Assembly: GCA_002432425.1 (NCBI GenBank)
Contig: DJEL01000002.1
Span: 1-26,410, forward strand
Reading direction: 5' to 3'
Length of the DNA: 26,410 nt
From: Lachnospiraceae bacterium UBA5899
Lineage (GTDB): Bacteria; Bacillota; Clostridia; Lachnospirales; Lachnospiraceae
Below are positions 1 to 8,374 of this stretch, in pieces; positions within the stretch are counted from its first letter, which is position 1, and the number at the start of each line of letters is the position of its first letter. A program made the position numbers and the translations under genes. The notes under the pieces are model-generated. The model had not been told where the DNA came from. It did no database searches and saw nothing but the letters and a program-made list of their open reading frames with translations.

Positions 1-25
1 TTGCTAATGCGACAGCCCCTTTTTG
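1..25. terminator. Partial intrinsic terminator at the window edge
   Basis: The first 25 bases read on the plus strand as GCGACAGCCCC followed by a run of five T, which looks like the 3' half of a GC-rich hairpin plus U-tract. The pairing half would lie to the left of the window. On the minus strand the same bases would be the A-tract and first arm of a bidirectional terminator about 30 bases past the citrate synthase stop. The partner arm is not visible, so this is inference. Confidence 0.4.
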
Positions 26-50
26 TGTTTTATACTTAGAAACTTTATAA

Positions 51-1418
51 TTAGAAACGTTTGTCGAGAGCAACGTATTCCTTGTCCTCACCGATGGGCT
101 TGTAAGCGGGACGGATGATTTTTCCGTTGTTGGCAAGCTCCTCGAGTCTGTGGGCGCTCCAGCCGACAATTCTGGCGATGGCGAAGATAGGAGTGTAGAG
201 CTCCATGGGTAAATCCAGCATGTGATAAACGAAGCCGGAGTAGAAGTCCACGTTGATGCTGACACCCTTGTACATCTGTCTTTCCTCGGCAATGATCTGA
301 GGCGCTAATCGTTCCACTAAGGAGTACAGGGCAAATTCTTTCTGCAGGCCCTTTTCCTCGGATAATTTCTGTACGAAGGACTTGAATGCAACGGCACGGG
401 GATCGGACTTGGAATAAATCGCATGTCCTACACCGTAAATCAGACCGGCATGGTCAAAGGCTTCCTTGTGAAGCAGCTTCTTTAAATAAGCAGAAACTTC
501 TTCTTCGTCCTCCCAGTCATGTACTTCCTGCTTCATGTCCTCAAACATCTTTACCACCTTGATGTTGGCACCGCCGTGTCTGGGCCCCTTTAAGGAACCG
601 ATGGCTGCCGCAATGGTGGAGTATGTGTCCGTCAGGGAGGAGGTAACTACATGGGTGGTGAAGGAAGAGTTGTTACCGCCGCCGTGCTCCATGTGAAGCA
701 CCAGGGCAATATCCAGTATTTTTGCCTCCAGAGGCGTATAGGAGCTGTCAGGACGCAGGATATGTAAAATATTTTCTGCGGCGGACAATTCCGGTATGGG
801 CTGGTGAATGTATAAGCTGTTGCCGTCATGGTAGTGGCTGTATGCCTGATAGCCGTAAATGGAAAGCATGGGGAACAGGCTGATAAGCTGCAGGCACTGG
901 CGGAGTACGTTGGGAATGGAAGTGTCGTCCGCTCTGTCATCATAGGAGTACAGGGTTAAAACGCTTCGCGCCAGTGTATTCATCATATCCTTGCTGGGAG
1001 CCTTCATAATAATATCGCGTACAAAGCTGGTGGGAAGACTGCGGTAGCTGCCCAAAAGCTTTTTAAAATCCACCAGTTCTTTTTCATTGGGAAGTTCGCT
1101 GAAAAGAAGGAGATAGGCGGTTTCTTCAAAACCGAAATGGTCGTCCCTTGTGAAGCCGTTAATCAAATCCTGTACGTTGTAGCCGCGGTAGAAGAGCTTT
1201 CCGTGGGCGGGAACCTCTACGCCGTCCTTAATTTCGGTGGCACGTACATCGGATATATGGGTGAGGCCTGCTAGGACACCTTTACCGTTTAAGTCTCGTA
1301 AGCCGCGCTTTACATCGTATTTGGTAAATAAAGCCGAATCAATAACACCTGCTTCTTCAGACAGTTTGGCGAGTCTGATGATTTCAGGGGTAACATCTGA
1401 ATAAGTATTCCGTTCCAT
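51..1418 (-). CDS. gltA: Citrate synthase
   Basis: 455 residues, close to the roughly 450-residue citrate synthases of Clostridia, which carry an N-terminal extension relative to the roughly 375-residue Bacillus type. It condenses acetyl-CoA and oxaloacetate to citrate in the cytoplasm, the entry to the oxidative branch that leads to 2-oxoglutarate and glutamate. The expected catalytic blocks are present in order: a His in MEHGGGNNSS, a His in GVGHAIYSKSDPRA, and an Asp in VDFYSGF. The ATG is preceded on the minus strand by AAAGGAGT at good spacing. It is divergent from the M24 peptidase, with a 310-base spacer between the start codons in which I could not pick a convincing promoter. Homologous 2-methylcitrate synthases cannot be fully excluded from sequence alone. 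The symbol could equally be citZ. Confidence 0.93.
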   Translation of the reverse strand: MERNTYSDVTPEIIRLAKLSEEAGVIDSALFTKYDVKRGLRDLNGKGVLAGLTHISDVRATEIKDGVEVPAHGKLFYRGYNVQDLINGFTRDDHFGFEETAYLLLFSELPNEKELVDFKKLLGSYRSLPTSFVRDIIMKAPSKDMMNTLARSVLTLYSYDDRADDTSIPNVLRQCLQLISLFPMLSIYGYQAYSHYHDGNSLYIHQPIPELSAAENILHILRPDSSYTPLEAKILDIALVLHMEHGGGNNSSFTTHVVTSSLTDTYSTIAAAIGSLKGPRHGGANIKVVKMFEDMKQEVHDWEDEEEVSAYLKKLLHKEAFDHAGLIYGVGHAIYSKSDPRAVAFKSFVQKLSEEKGLQKEFALYSLVERLAPQIIAEERQMYKGVSINVDFYSGFVYHMLDLPMELYTPIFAIARIVGWSAHRLEELANNGKIIRPAYKPIGEDKEYVALDKRF

Positions 1419-1728
1419 TTGTTACATTACTCCTTTCTTTATGGTAATTGCTGGAATCCTGATGAAAAATGATATGATTCACATGTATAATATACAGAAT
1501 TGCTGTAAAAATCGAGATGTAAAAGATAGGCTAATATTACCACACAAATTCTGTCTGCCGCAAGATAAAATTTGTAATTTACAAAAAGTTCACAAATTAG
1601 GGAAAGAAATGCGGTGGATTTTTTGCCGGAAAAAGATTAGAATAATGAGCGGAAGCAAAGTATTTTCAAAAAGACTTTGGGATAAGACAGTATCCGCTTA
1701 TATAACGGATACGGAAAGGTTTCGGCTT
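1419..1728. other. Divergent intergenic region with a 15-bp palindrome
   Basis: This 310-base AT-rich spacer separates the start codons of citrate synthase and the M24 peptidase. Although the peptidase frame stays open back to 1441, that part has no good ribosome binding site and a composition unlike the rest of the protein, so I treat it as noncoding. It contains a perfect 7+1+7 palindrome, TTTGTAATTTACAAA, at 1571-1585, followed by a related half-site TTCACAAA. I see no hexamer pair good enough to call a promoter on either strand. Confidence 0.5.
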
Positions 1729-3528
1729 ATGGAAAACAGAATGATAAAAGAAAGACTGCAGGCATTGCGGAATGTGATGCAGCAGGAAAAAATCGATTTT
1801 TACATGATTCCCACAGCGGATTTCCACAATTCGGAATATGTAAACGATTATTTTAAGGTAAGAGAATTTTTCTGCGGATTTACCGGTTCCAACGGCACTC
1901 TGGTCGTATGGACGGACGGCGCCGGTCTCTGGACGGACGGCAGATACTTTATCCAGGCAGAAAACGAACTGCAGGGCACGGGCATTACCCTGTTCCGCAT
2001 GCTGCAGGAAGGGGTTCCCACCATAGAAGAATTTTTACAGAAAGAAATGAAGGACGGCGAAACACTGGGCTTTGACGGCAGAGTTATTTCCGCAGTGGAG
2101 GGCAAGCGTTACGAAAAAGCACTTGCCGGTAAAAACATTGTCTTTTCCTATGACAAAGACCTTGCGGAGAGCATCTGGACGGACAGACCGGCATTTCCGG
2201 CGGGACGGGTCAGTGTGCTTCCCGACGACATCGTAGGAAAGACCGCAGGAGAGAAGCTTGCCGAGGTGCGGGATGAGCTGGCAAAGAAAGGAGCGGAGAG
2301 TCTGCTTCTTACGAAACTGGACGACATTATGTGGCTGTTCAACATCCGCGGCTGCGATGTGGAATGCAATCCCGTAACCATGTCCTATGCCTATATTACA
2401 AAGGACAGAGCTGTGCTGTTTATCCGGAAGAAAGCCCTTACCGATGAAGTGCTTTCCTACCTCGGTGAAACCGGTACGGAAGTAAAGGAATACGGAGAAA
2501 TCACGGACTTTGTAAAGGCACTTCCGGAGAATGGCAGGAACCTTCTGGATGTACGTTATGTAGGCTATAACTTCTATAAAATATTACAGGAAAAGCAGGC
2601 AGTCACGGAGGGCAAAAATCCCACCGAACTTCTGAAAGCCGTAAAGAATGCCACCGAGCTTGCCAATATGGAAAAGATTTTCTTACAGGACAGCGTGGCA
2701 GTGACGAAATTCATCTACTGGCTGAAAACCCATGTGGGCAAGGAAGAAATTACCGAAGTGACGGCAGCCGATTATCTGGAGGGCTTACGCAGACAAATTC
2801 CGGGTTTCCTTGATTTATCCTTCCCGACTATTGCGGGCTACAAGGCAAATGCCGCCATGATGCATTACGAAGCGACCCCGGAAACGGCAGCAACCCTTGC
2901 TCCGGAAGGTATGCTTCTGGTAGACTCCGGCGGACAGTACTTAGGCGGTACAACGGACGTTACAAGAACCATTGTGTTAGGCCCCATTTCCGATGAAATC
3001 AGAATGCACTATACCAAGGTGGCGGCTGCGGTCATGCAGCTTACCCATGCACACTGGCTTTACGGCTGCACCGGCAGAAATTTAGACATCCTGGCGCGTC
3101 AGCCGCTGTGGGATTTAGGTATTGACTACCAGTGCGGCACCGGCCACGGCGTAGGCTATATCTTAAACGTACACGAAGGACCCCAGGGAATGCGCTGGCG
3201 CTTCACAAACGGCATGGAAGAGGCTGTGTTTGAGGCGGGCATGGACATTACCAACGAACCCGGTGTTTATATTGCGGGCAGTCACGGCATCCGTATCGAA
3301 AACGTCATGGTAGCGAAAAATGATGTGAAGAACGAATACGGACAGTTCATGCATTTCAACACCCTCACCTGGGCGCCTATTGACCGGGACGGTATCGATG
3401 TAAAATACTTGTCCGATACGCAGATTGCCATGTTAAATGAGTACCAGCAGGCCGTTTACGAAAAGATTTCCCCGTATCTTACCGAAGAGGAAAAACAGTG
3501 GCTTAAGGAAGAAACGGCAAAATTCTAA
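1729..3528 (+). CDS. Aminopeptidase P family protein (Xaa-Pro aminopeptidase, M24B)
   Basis: 599 residues, the size of the three-domain aminopeptidase P proteins with two creatinase-like N-terminal domains and a C-terminal pita-bread metallopeptidase domain. They remove the N-terminal residue from peptides whose second residue is proline. Metal ligands are recognisable: Asp in LLVDSGG and in TTDVTRT (around residues 400-410), His in GTGHGVG (about 470), Glu in TNEPGVY (about 509) and Glu in IRIENV (about 523). The start chosen is the ATG at 1729, preceded by GGAAAGG nine bases upstream, giving MENRMIKERL. The frame is open to 1441, but the extra 96 residues do not resemble the family and lack a Shine-Dalgarno sequence. 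An ATG at 1741 is a less likely alternative. It lies between citrate synthase (divergent) and pckA, which has its own promoter. Confidence 0.9.
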   Translation: MENRMIKERLQALRNVMQQEKIDFYMIPTADFHNSEYVNDYFKVREFFCGFTGSNGTLVVWTDGAGLWTDGRYFIQAENELQGTGITLFRMLQEGVPTIEEFLQKEMKDGETLGFDGRVISAVEGKRYEKALAGKNIVFSYDKDLAESIWTDRPAFPAGRVSVLPDDIVGKTAGEKLAEVRDELAKKGAESLLLTKLDDIMWLFNIRGCDVECNPVTMSYAYITKDRAVLFIRKKALTDEVLSYLGETGTEVKEYGEITDFVKALPENGRNLLDVRYVGYNFYKILQEKQAVTEGKNPTELLKAVKNATELANMEKIFLQDSVAVTKFIYWLKTHVGKEEITEVTAADYLEGLRRQIPGFLDLSFPTIAGYKANAAMMHYEATPETAATLAPEGMLLVDSGGQYLGGTTDVTRTIVLGPISDEIRMHYTKVAAAVMQLTHAHWLYGCTGRNLDILARQPLWDLGIDYQCGTGHGVGYILNVHEGPQGMRWRFTNGMEEAVFEAGMDITNEPGVYIAGSHGIRIENVMVAKNDVKNEYGQFMHFNTLTWAPIDRDGIDVKYLSDTQIAMLNEYQQAVYEKISPYLTEEEKQWLKEETAKF

Positions 3529-3555
3529 AATTGGTATAAAATTTTTAACGGTTTC

Positions 3556-3584
3556 TTGACATTTTTAATGGCTTTTGAGATAAT
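3556..3584 (+). promoter_or_regulatory. Sigma-A type promoter of pckA
   Basis: TTGACA at 3556-3561 and GATAAT at 3579-3584 are separated by exactly 17 bases, a near-consensus vegetative promoter. Transcription would start near 3591 and give a leader of about 53 bases before the pckA ATG. No separate terminator for the upstream peptidase gene is evident. Confidence 0.85.
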
Positions 3585-3643
3585 ACAACCGATGTGGCAG
3601 AAGATAAACACATACAAAAAATAAGGAAAGAGGTTAATGTAAG

Positions 3644-5248
3644 ATGGCAGAGATTAATTTAAGCAAGTACGGCATTACCGGTACTACAGAGATCGTTCAC
3701 AATCCTTCTTATGAAATGTTATTTGAAGAAGAGACCAAACCTGAACTGACAGGCTATGAAAAAGGCCAGGTAACAGAGCTTGGTGCGGTTAACGTTATGA
3801 CCGGTATCTATACAGGACGTTCCCCTAAAGACAAGTTTATCGTAGTGGATGAAAATTCCAAGGATACTGTTTGGTGGACATCCGATGAATATAAGAACGA
3901 CAACCATCCTATGACAGAGGAAGCTTGGGCAGCCGTTAAGGAAATCGCAAAGAAAGAGCTTTCCAACAAGAGATTGTTCGTAGTAGATGCATTCTGCGGC
4001 GCAAACAAAGATACCCGTATGGCTATCCGTTTCATCGTAGAAGTAGCTTGGCAGGCACATTTTGTAACCAACATGTTCATTAAGCCTACCGAAGAAGAAT
4101 TAGCAAACTTTGAGCCGGACTTCGTTGTTTACAACGCATCCAAGGCAAAAGTGGAAAACTACAAGGAATTAGGTCTTAACTCCGAAACCTGCGTAGCATT
4201 CAACATCACAAGCCGTGAGCAGGTTATCGTAAATACCTGGTACGGCGGAGAAATGAAGAAGGGTATGTTCTCCATGATGAACTACTACCTGCCTTTAAAG
4301 GGCATGGCTTCCATGCACTGCTCCGCAAACACCGATATGGAAGGCAAGAACACCGCAATCTTCTTTGGTCTGTCCGGTACCGGTAAGACCACCCTTTCCA
4401 CCGACCCTAAGCGTTTGCTCATCGGCGATGACGAACACGGCTGGGACGACAACGGCGTATTCAACTTCGAAGGCGGCTGCTATGCAAAGGTTATCAACCT
4501 TGACAAAGAGTCCGAACCCGATATCTACAACGCTATCAAGCGTGATGCTCTTCTGGAAAACGTTACCGTTGATGCAGAAGGCAAGATTGATTTCAACGAT
4601 AAGAGCGTAACCGAGAATACCCGTGTTTCTTATCCGATCAATCATATTAAGAACATTGTACGTCCTATTTCTTCCGCACCCGCTGCAAAGAACGTAATCT
4701 TCCTTTCCGCAGATGCATTCGGCGTACTTCCTCCTGTATCTATTCTGACACCGGAACAGACACAGTATTACTTCCTTTCCGGATTTACCGCAAAGCTTGC
4801 AGGTACAGAGCGTGGTATTACAGAGCCTACTCCGACCTTCTCCGCTTGCTTTGGTCAGGCATTCCTGGAACTGCATCCTACCAAGTATGCAGAAGAGTTA
4901 GTTAAGAAGATGCAGAAGAGCGGTGCTAAGGCATACTTAGTAAACACCGGCTGGAACGGTACCGGCAAGCGTATCTCCATTAAGGATACCCGTGGTATCA
5001 TCGATGCTATCTTAAGCGGTGCTATTAACGAAGCTCCTACCAAGAAGATTCCTCACTTTGACTTTGAAGTTCCTACGGAACTGCCCGGCGTTGACCCTGC
5101 AATCTTAGACCCGAGAGACACCTACAAGGATGCGTCCGAATGGGAAGCTAAGGCAAAAGACTTAGCAGGCAGATTCATCAAGAACTTTGCTAAGTATGAA
5201 GGAAATGCAGCAGGTAAGGCTTTAGTTGCTGCAGGCCCTCAGTTATAA
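3644..5248 (+). CDS. pckA: Phosphoenolpyruvate carboxykinase (ATP)
   Basis: 534 residues, typical for the ATP-dependent enzyme. It interconverts oxaloacetate plus ATP with PEP plus CO2 plus ADP. In fermentative anaerobes it often runs in the carboxylating direction, though the sequence does not show which direction applies here. Signature stretches include TGIYTGRSPKDKF near residues 51-63, the P-loop GLSGTGKTT around residue 244, and the metal-binding LIGDDEHGW that follows. GGAAAGAGG lies upstream of the ATG. It is monocistronic: a near-consensus promoter lies 60-90 bases upstream and a strong terminator follows about 30 bases after the stop. The simple, strong promoter and the very regular codon use suggest high expression. 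Confidence 0.97.
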   Translation: MAEINLSKYGITGTTEIVHNPSYEMLFEEETKPELTGYEKGQVTELGAVNVMTGIYTGRSPKDKFIVVDENSKDTVWWTSDEYKNDNHPMTEEAWAAVKEIAKKELSNKRLFVVDAFCGANKDTRMAIRFIVEVAWQAHFVTNMFIKPTEEELANFEPDFVVYNASKAKVENYKELGLNSETCVAFNITSREQVIVNTWYGGEMKKGMFSMMNYYLPLKGMASMHCSANTDMEGKNTAIFFGLSGTGKTTLSTDPKRLLIGDDEHGWDDNGVFNFEGGCYAKVINLDKESEPDIYNAIKRDALLENVTVDAEGKIDFNDKSVTENTRVSYPINHIKNIVRPISSAPAAKNVIFLSADAFGVLPPVSILTPEQTQYYFLSGFTAKLAGTERGITEPTPTFSACFGQAFLELHPTKYAEELVKKMQKSGAKAYLVNTGWNGTGKRISIKDTRGIIDAILSGAINEAPTKKIPHFDFEVPTELPGVDPAILDPRDTYKDASEWEAKAKDLAGRFIKNFAKYEGNAAGKALVAAGPQL

Positions 5249-5280
5249 TCAAATAAAAGCTGATTAACAGTGAATAAAAA

Positions 5281-5315
5281 ACAGCCATCTGTGTCAAAGC
5301 AGGTGGCTGTTTTTG
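5281..5315. terminator. Intrinsic terminator after pckA
   Basis: ACAGCCATCTG (5281-5291) pairs with CAGGTGGCTGT (5300-5310) through one T-G wobble, with an 8-base loop. It is followed by a T-run and preceded by an A-run, so it could work in both directions. Confidence 0.9.
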
Positions 5316-5363
5316 TAATATTCGCTCCGATTTCGAAACAAAAATACAGTTAAAATTTTACAG

Positions 5364-5392
5364 TTGTAAAATAGCAGTGGTTTTGCTATAAT
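5364..5392 (+). promoter_or_regulatory. Promoter of the 6S RNA gene
   Basis: TTGTAA at 5364-5369 and a perfect TATAAT at 5387-5392 are spaced by 17 bases. The predicted start is near 5399, just where the conserved RNA sequence begins. Confidence 0.8.
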
Positions 5393-5398
5393 AAATTT

Positions 5399-5600
5399 AA
5401 CCTGAAATGTGCGATAAACTCTTGTTAGTTTTGAACCTACATTTACTTTAAACGGGATTCCTATATTGCTGTGTGGCTGTCAAGCCTCCACTCGAAAGAG
5501 GATTGCAGGGGAAGGCAAAAGCATAGTTGCGGTGACCCACCTAACGACAGTTAGGAGTCAAAAGGCAGGAGCCGGCATTTTGGGGATACACAGGATACGA
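5399..5600 (+). ncRNA. ssrS: 6S RNA
   Basis: A roughly 200-base gene with its own promoter and terminator and no coding frame. It carries motifs I associate with clostridial 6S RNA: the 5' strand of the central bubble, TTTTGAACCTACATT (from about 5431) followed by AAACGGGATTCC, and on the opposite side GGTGACCCACCTAAC with the hairpin CCTAAC-GACA-GTTAGG around 5540-5555. A CCTG near the 5' end can pair with CAGG near 5591-5594 to close the rod. 6S RNA mimics an open promoter and binds the housekeeping sigma factor-RNA polymerase holoenzyme, adjusting transcription in stationary phase. The ends are inferred from the promoter and terminator. The call rests on remembered motifs, not a covariance search. 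Confidence 0.82.
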
Positions 5601-5628
5601 AAGAGCAGCATGAATGTGCTGCTCTTTT
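5600..5628 (+). terminator. Terminator of the 6S RNA gene
   Basis: AAAGAGCAGCA (5600-5610) pairs perfectly with TGCTGCTCTTT (5617-5627) around a 6-base loop, giving an 11-bp stem. The arm itself ends in a short T-run. Confidence 0.85.
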
Positions 5629-5667
5629 CTTGCTTATATTAGAGGATGTAGAGAATGCGAGGAAAGT

Positions 5668-5706
5668 TTACGTGCCGGAGAGCAAAAAGCATTGAAAGGC
5701 ACGTAA
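5668..5706. repeat. 9-bp inverted repeat in the leader of the SpoIID-domain gene
   Basis: TTACGTGCC at 5668-5676 and GGCACGTAA at 5698-5706 are perfect inverted copies separated by 21 bases. The right arm ends 22 bases before the ATG at 5729. This could be an operator or a leader stem-loop; the sequence does not decide. Confidence 0.6.
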
Positions 5707-5728
5707 GGGAAAGGGGAAGCGTGGATAA

Positions 5729-7492
5729 ATGGGGAAAACGGAGCGTATACATAAGAAAACCGTTCTAATTATGATAGGTATTCTGTTGCTTTTGGGAATA
5801 AGCTGCGTGAATAGTTGCAGCATGGCAAAAAAGCAAAATACAAAAACCGGAACGTACCCTACAGAAGGGGCGAAAACTGGAGAAGGAGCAGAAGGCAGCT
5901 TTGACAATGGCATCGGAAATAACAGCAACAACGATGCTAAAGATGCTATTTTGCAAGGCATGGAGGCAGAAAATTCCGTCAGCGGCGGAAATGCTTTGGC
6001 TCACAAGGAGCCCGCGGTCTATACCGGAGAAGAAACTATCCGTGTACTGATACAAAACAGTGACTATCAGGGGATTTTACACAAAGAGGTAAAGCTTTCA
6101 TGTGACACGGAATGGGAACTGCATTATGGGCTGGACGGGGAACTTGTGGAAAAGCATGCGGGGGGAGAAGAGCTTTTGCTGGATGGAAACAGTGTATGGT
6201 TTACAGAATGTGCGCGTGTTGTGCTTACCCCTACAGACAGTAGCGGAAAAATAAGCCTGTTTTCCGTAAAACGCAGCCAGGGCACACCAGCCTACCGGGG
6301 TACTATAGAAATCCGCAAGACCGGACAGGGATTTGTGGTTATTAATGAACTTCCCATAGAGGAGTATCTCTATGGCGTGGTTCCCAGTGAAATGCCGGTA
6401 TCGTATCCGATGGAAGCCCTGAAAGCACAGGCAATCTGTGCGAGAACCTATGTCTATGCCCATCTGGAGAGTCCGGGATATGCGGAATACGGCGCCCATG
6501 TGGACGACAGCACCGGCTATCAGGTTTATAACAATACCGCAGAAAAAGAGGAAGCCATACAGGCGGTGCAGGAAACGAAGGGAGAAGTGGTACGGCTAAA
6601 CGGGGAATTGGTGGATACTTATTATTACTCCACCTCCTGCGGTTTCGGAGCGGATGAACGAGTGTGGAACCCGGGTGAGGAAAAAAAGGTGAGCTATCTG
6701 ACTGCAGCATCCATCAGTGAAACTCCTGTTTTCACAGCACAGGATATGTGCCGGGGCGATTATTTTCATGAATTTTTACACAATCCGCCGGAAACGGATT
6801 TTGAACGGCAGGAGCCATGGTACCGGTGGAGCATCACGGTGGAAAACATAGATACGGATAGTCTGCAGAAAGTCTTAAAGGAGAGGCAGGAAGCGGAGCC
6901 GGACCGAATACTTGTGGAGGAAAACGGTGAAAATTCCGAAAGCCGGGCAGAAAATACCGGAAGCAAGACAGAAAATACTGGAAACAAGACAGGAAATACC
7001 GGCAGTAAGACAGAAAAAAACGAAAGTAAGACGGAGAAAAACGGTGGCAAGACAGAGCATGCAGGCGGCAACGCGGAGACTGCCAGAAAATGGGAAGATT
7101 TAGGCAGGATAACGGATATCCATATCGGTAAAAGAGGGGACGGCGGCATTGCGGAAAGCCTTGTGATAAAAGGGGAAAAGAGGACGGTGACAGTTTTGTC
7201 CCAGTACAACATCCGCGCGGTTTTGTGCGCGGGAGGCGTGACGGCGGTAAGGCAGGACGGCAGCAAGGTGGAAATGAAAACCCTGCTTCCCAGTGCATTT
7301 TTTGAGATTGAGACTATAAAAGACGGCGAAAATATGATAGGATATAAACTATACGGCGGCGGATACGGTCATGGGGCGGGAATGTCCCAGAATGCGGCAA
7401 GACATATGGCGGAAAAAGGGTATACCTCAGCCGACATTTTATTGTATTTTTATAAGAACTGTAAGATAGAAAATGTAAGAACAGAAACATAG
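5729..7492 (+). CDS. SpoIID/LytB domain protein with a membrane anchor
   Basis: 587 residues. Residues 11-27 form one hydrophobic segment that fits a signal anchor or signal peptide, placing the rest outside the membrane. The SpoIID domain begins near residue 205 with INELPIEEYLYGVVPSEMP and continues through KAQAICARTYVYA and the YYYSTSCGFGADERVW stretch. It resumes near residue 455 and ends with GGGYGHGAGMSQ close to the C-terminus. Related SpoIID proteins are lytic transglycosylases that cut peptidoglycan stripped of its stem peptides during engulfment. Between the two halves lies an insertion of tandem seven-residue units (409-450), which standard SpoIID lacks. The gene lies 100 bases after the 6S RNA terminator, and the YihY gene follows 19 bases later, probably in the same transcript. 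It is not necessarily the engulfment SpoIID itself, because the protein is longer and has no SpoIIIA or SpoIIQ neighbours here. Confidence 0.85.
   Translation: MGKTERIHKKTVLIMIGILLLLGISCVNSCSMAKKQNTKTGTYPTEGAKTGEGAEGSFDNGIGNNSNNDAKDAILQGMEAENSVSGGNALAHKEPAVYTGEETIRVLIQNSDYQGILHKEVKLSCDTEWELHYGLDGELVEKHAGGEELLLDGNSVWFTECARVVLTPTDSSGKISLFSVKRSQGTPAYRGTIEIRKTGQGFVVINELPIEEYLYGVVPSEMPVSYPMEALKAQAICARTYVYAHLESPGYAEYGAHVDDSTGYQVYNNTAEKEEAIQAVQETKGEVVRLNGELVDTYYYSTSCGFGADERVWNPGEEKKVSYLTAASISETPVFTAQDMCRGDYFHEFLHNPPETDFERQEPWYRWSITVENIDTDSLQKVLKERQEAEPDRILVEENGENSESRAENTGSKTENTGNKTGNTGSKTEKNESKTEKNGGKTEHAGGNAETARKWEDLGRITDIHIGKRGDGGIAESLVIKGEKRTVTVLSQYNIRAVLCAGGVTAVRQDGSKVEMKTLLPSAFFEIETIKDGENMIGYKLYGGGYGHGAGMSQNAARHMAEKGYTSADILLYFYKNCKIENVRTET
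6953..7078 (+). repeat. Six 21-bp tandem coding repeats in the SpoIID-domain gene
   Basis: Six consecutive seven-residue units fill residues 409-450: NTGSKTE, NTGNKTG, NTGSKTE, KNESKTE, KNGGKTE, HAGGNAE. The last units are the most diverged. The composition (Asn, Thr, Gly, Lys, Glu) suggests a flexible hydrophilic linker. The DNA repeats GGNAGCAAGACAGAAAATAC-like words, so unit number could change by slippage. Confidence 0.85.
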
Positions 7493-7511
7493 AAAAGGTG
7501 AACGAATAAAC

Positions 7512-8372
7512 ATGTGGAAGAAACTTTTGCTTATTGCAGATGATTTCCGGATTAAGATGAACCGGAAAAATATCGGTGCTTATGCGTCCAGTGTAGCTTT
7601 TTTTATTTTTTTATCGCTCATCCCCATGCTCATTTTGCTCTGCACGGTCATTCCCTATACCCCGGTTACCAAGAGCAATCTGATAAGCTTTCTGGGAGAT
7701 ATGATACCGGAAGTTTTAAGACCGCTTCTGGTGCAGATTATTTCCGATGTGTATGAGTCCTCAGCGGGTGTCCTTTCTGTAGCGGCAATCGCAACCTGGT
7801 GGTCGGCAGGCAAGGGCGTGCTTGCCCTGACGAGAGGCTTAAATGAAATCAATGAAGTAGACGAAAAACGTAATTATTTCCTGCTCCGCGTGATGAGCAG
7901 CTTTTACACACTGATTATGCTGGCAGCGGTTATTCTGTCCCTTCTTATCAACGTTTTCGGTAAGGTTCTGGTGAATTACATAGTCAGCCAGTTTCCGCGG
8001 ACGATGGATTTGTTTGATTTTCTTCTGCATCTGCGTTTTGCTGTGGTGTGGGCGGTCATGACGATTTTCTTTACCATGATTTATACCTTTGTACCCAATA
8101 AAAAAATGAAGCTCCGCATGCAGCTTCCGGGAGCCGCTTTTTCGGCGGTGGCGTGGGGCACTTTTTCCTGGGGCTTTTCCCTGTATGTGGGAAACGGAGA
8201 TGCGTTTGATACCTACGGCAGCCTGTCCATGATAGTCATTCTCATGATTTGGCTGTATTTCGGTATCTATATTATTCTCATAGGAGCCCAGATTAACCGG
8301 TATTTCGGACCTGCATACAAGTTCCTGTATAAAAAGCAGGACGAAAGAAGAAGTGAAAAAAGAAAGCAGTAA
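7512..8372 (+). CDS. YihY/BrkB family inner membrane protein
   Basis: 286 residues with about six hydrophobic segments. The N-terminal SSVAFFIFLSLIPMLILLCTV, the central WWSAGKGVLALTRGLNEI and the C-terminal YGSLSMIVILMIWLYFGIYIILIGAQINRY regions are characteristic of the YihY/BrkB family (once called ribonuclease BN in error). The molecular function of the family is unsettled; an envelope or transport role is usually assumed. The C-terminus is short and basic. The ATG follows AAAAGGTG at 7493-7500. It is close enough to the SpoIID-domain gene to be cotranscribed with it and is followed by a terminator at 8449. Confidence 0.9.
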   Translation: MWKKLLLIADDFRIKMNRKNIGAYASSVAFFIFLSLIPMLILLCTVIPYTPVTKSNLISFLGDMIPEVLRPLLVQIISDVYESSAGVLSVAAIATWWSAGKGVLALTRGLNEINEVDEKRNYFLLRVMSSFYTLIMLAAVILSLLINVFGKVLVNYIVSQFPRTMDLFDFLLHLRFAVVWAVMTIFFTMIYTFVPNKKMKLRMQLPGAAFSAVAWGTFSWGFSLYVGNGDAFDTYGSLSMIVILMIWLYFGIYIILIGAQINRYFGPAYKFLYKKQDERRSEKRKQ

Positions 8373-8374
8373 TA

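Noticed and set aside
1441..1728. N-terminal extension of the M24 peptidase reading frame
   Set aside because: The frame is open but AT-rich, lacks a Shine-Dalgarno sequence and does not look like the family. The ATG at 1729 has GGAAAGG at nine bases.
4295..4876. Long antisense reading frame within pckA
   Set aside because: It is opposite a highly conserved enzyme gene, lacks a family resemblance and a ribosome binding site, and is explained by pckA codon bias.
6766..7298. Long antisense reading frames across the SpoIID repeat region
   Set aside because: They are low-complexity mirror images of the sense-strand heptad repeats, with no independent support.
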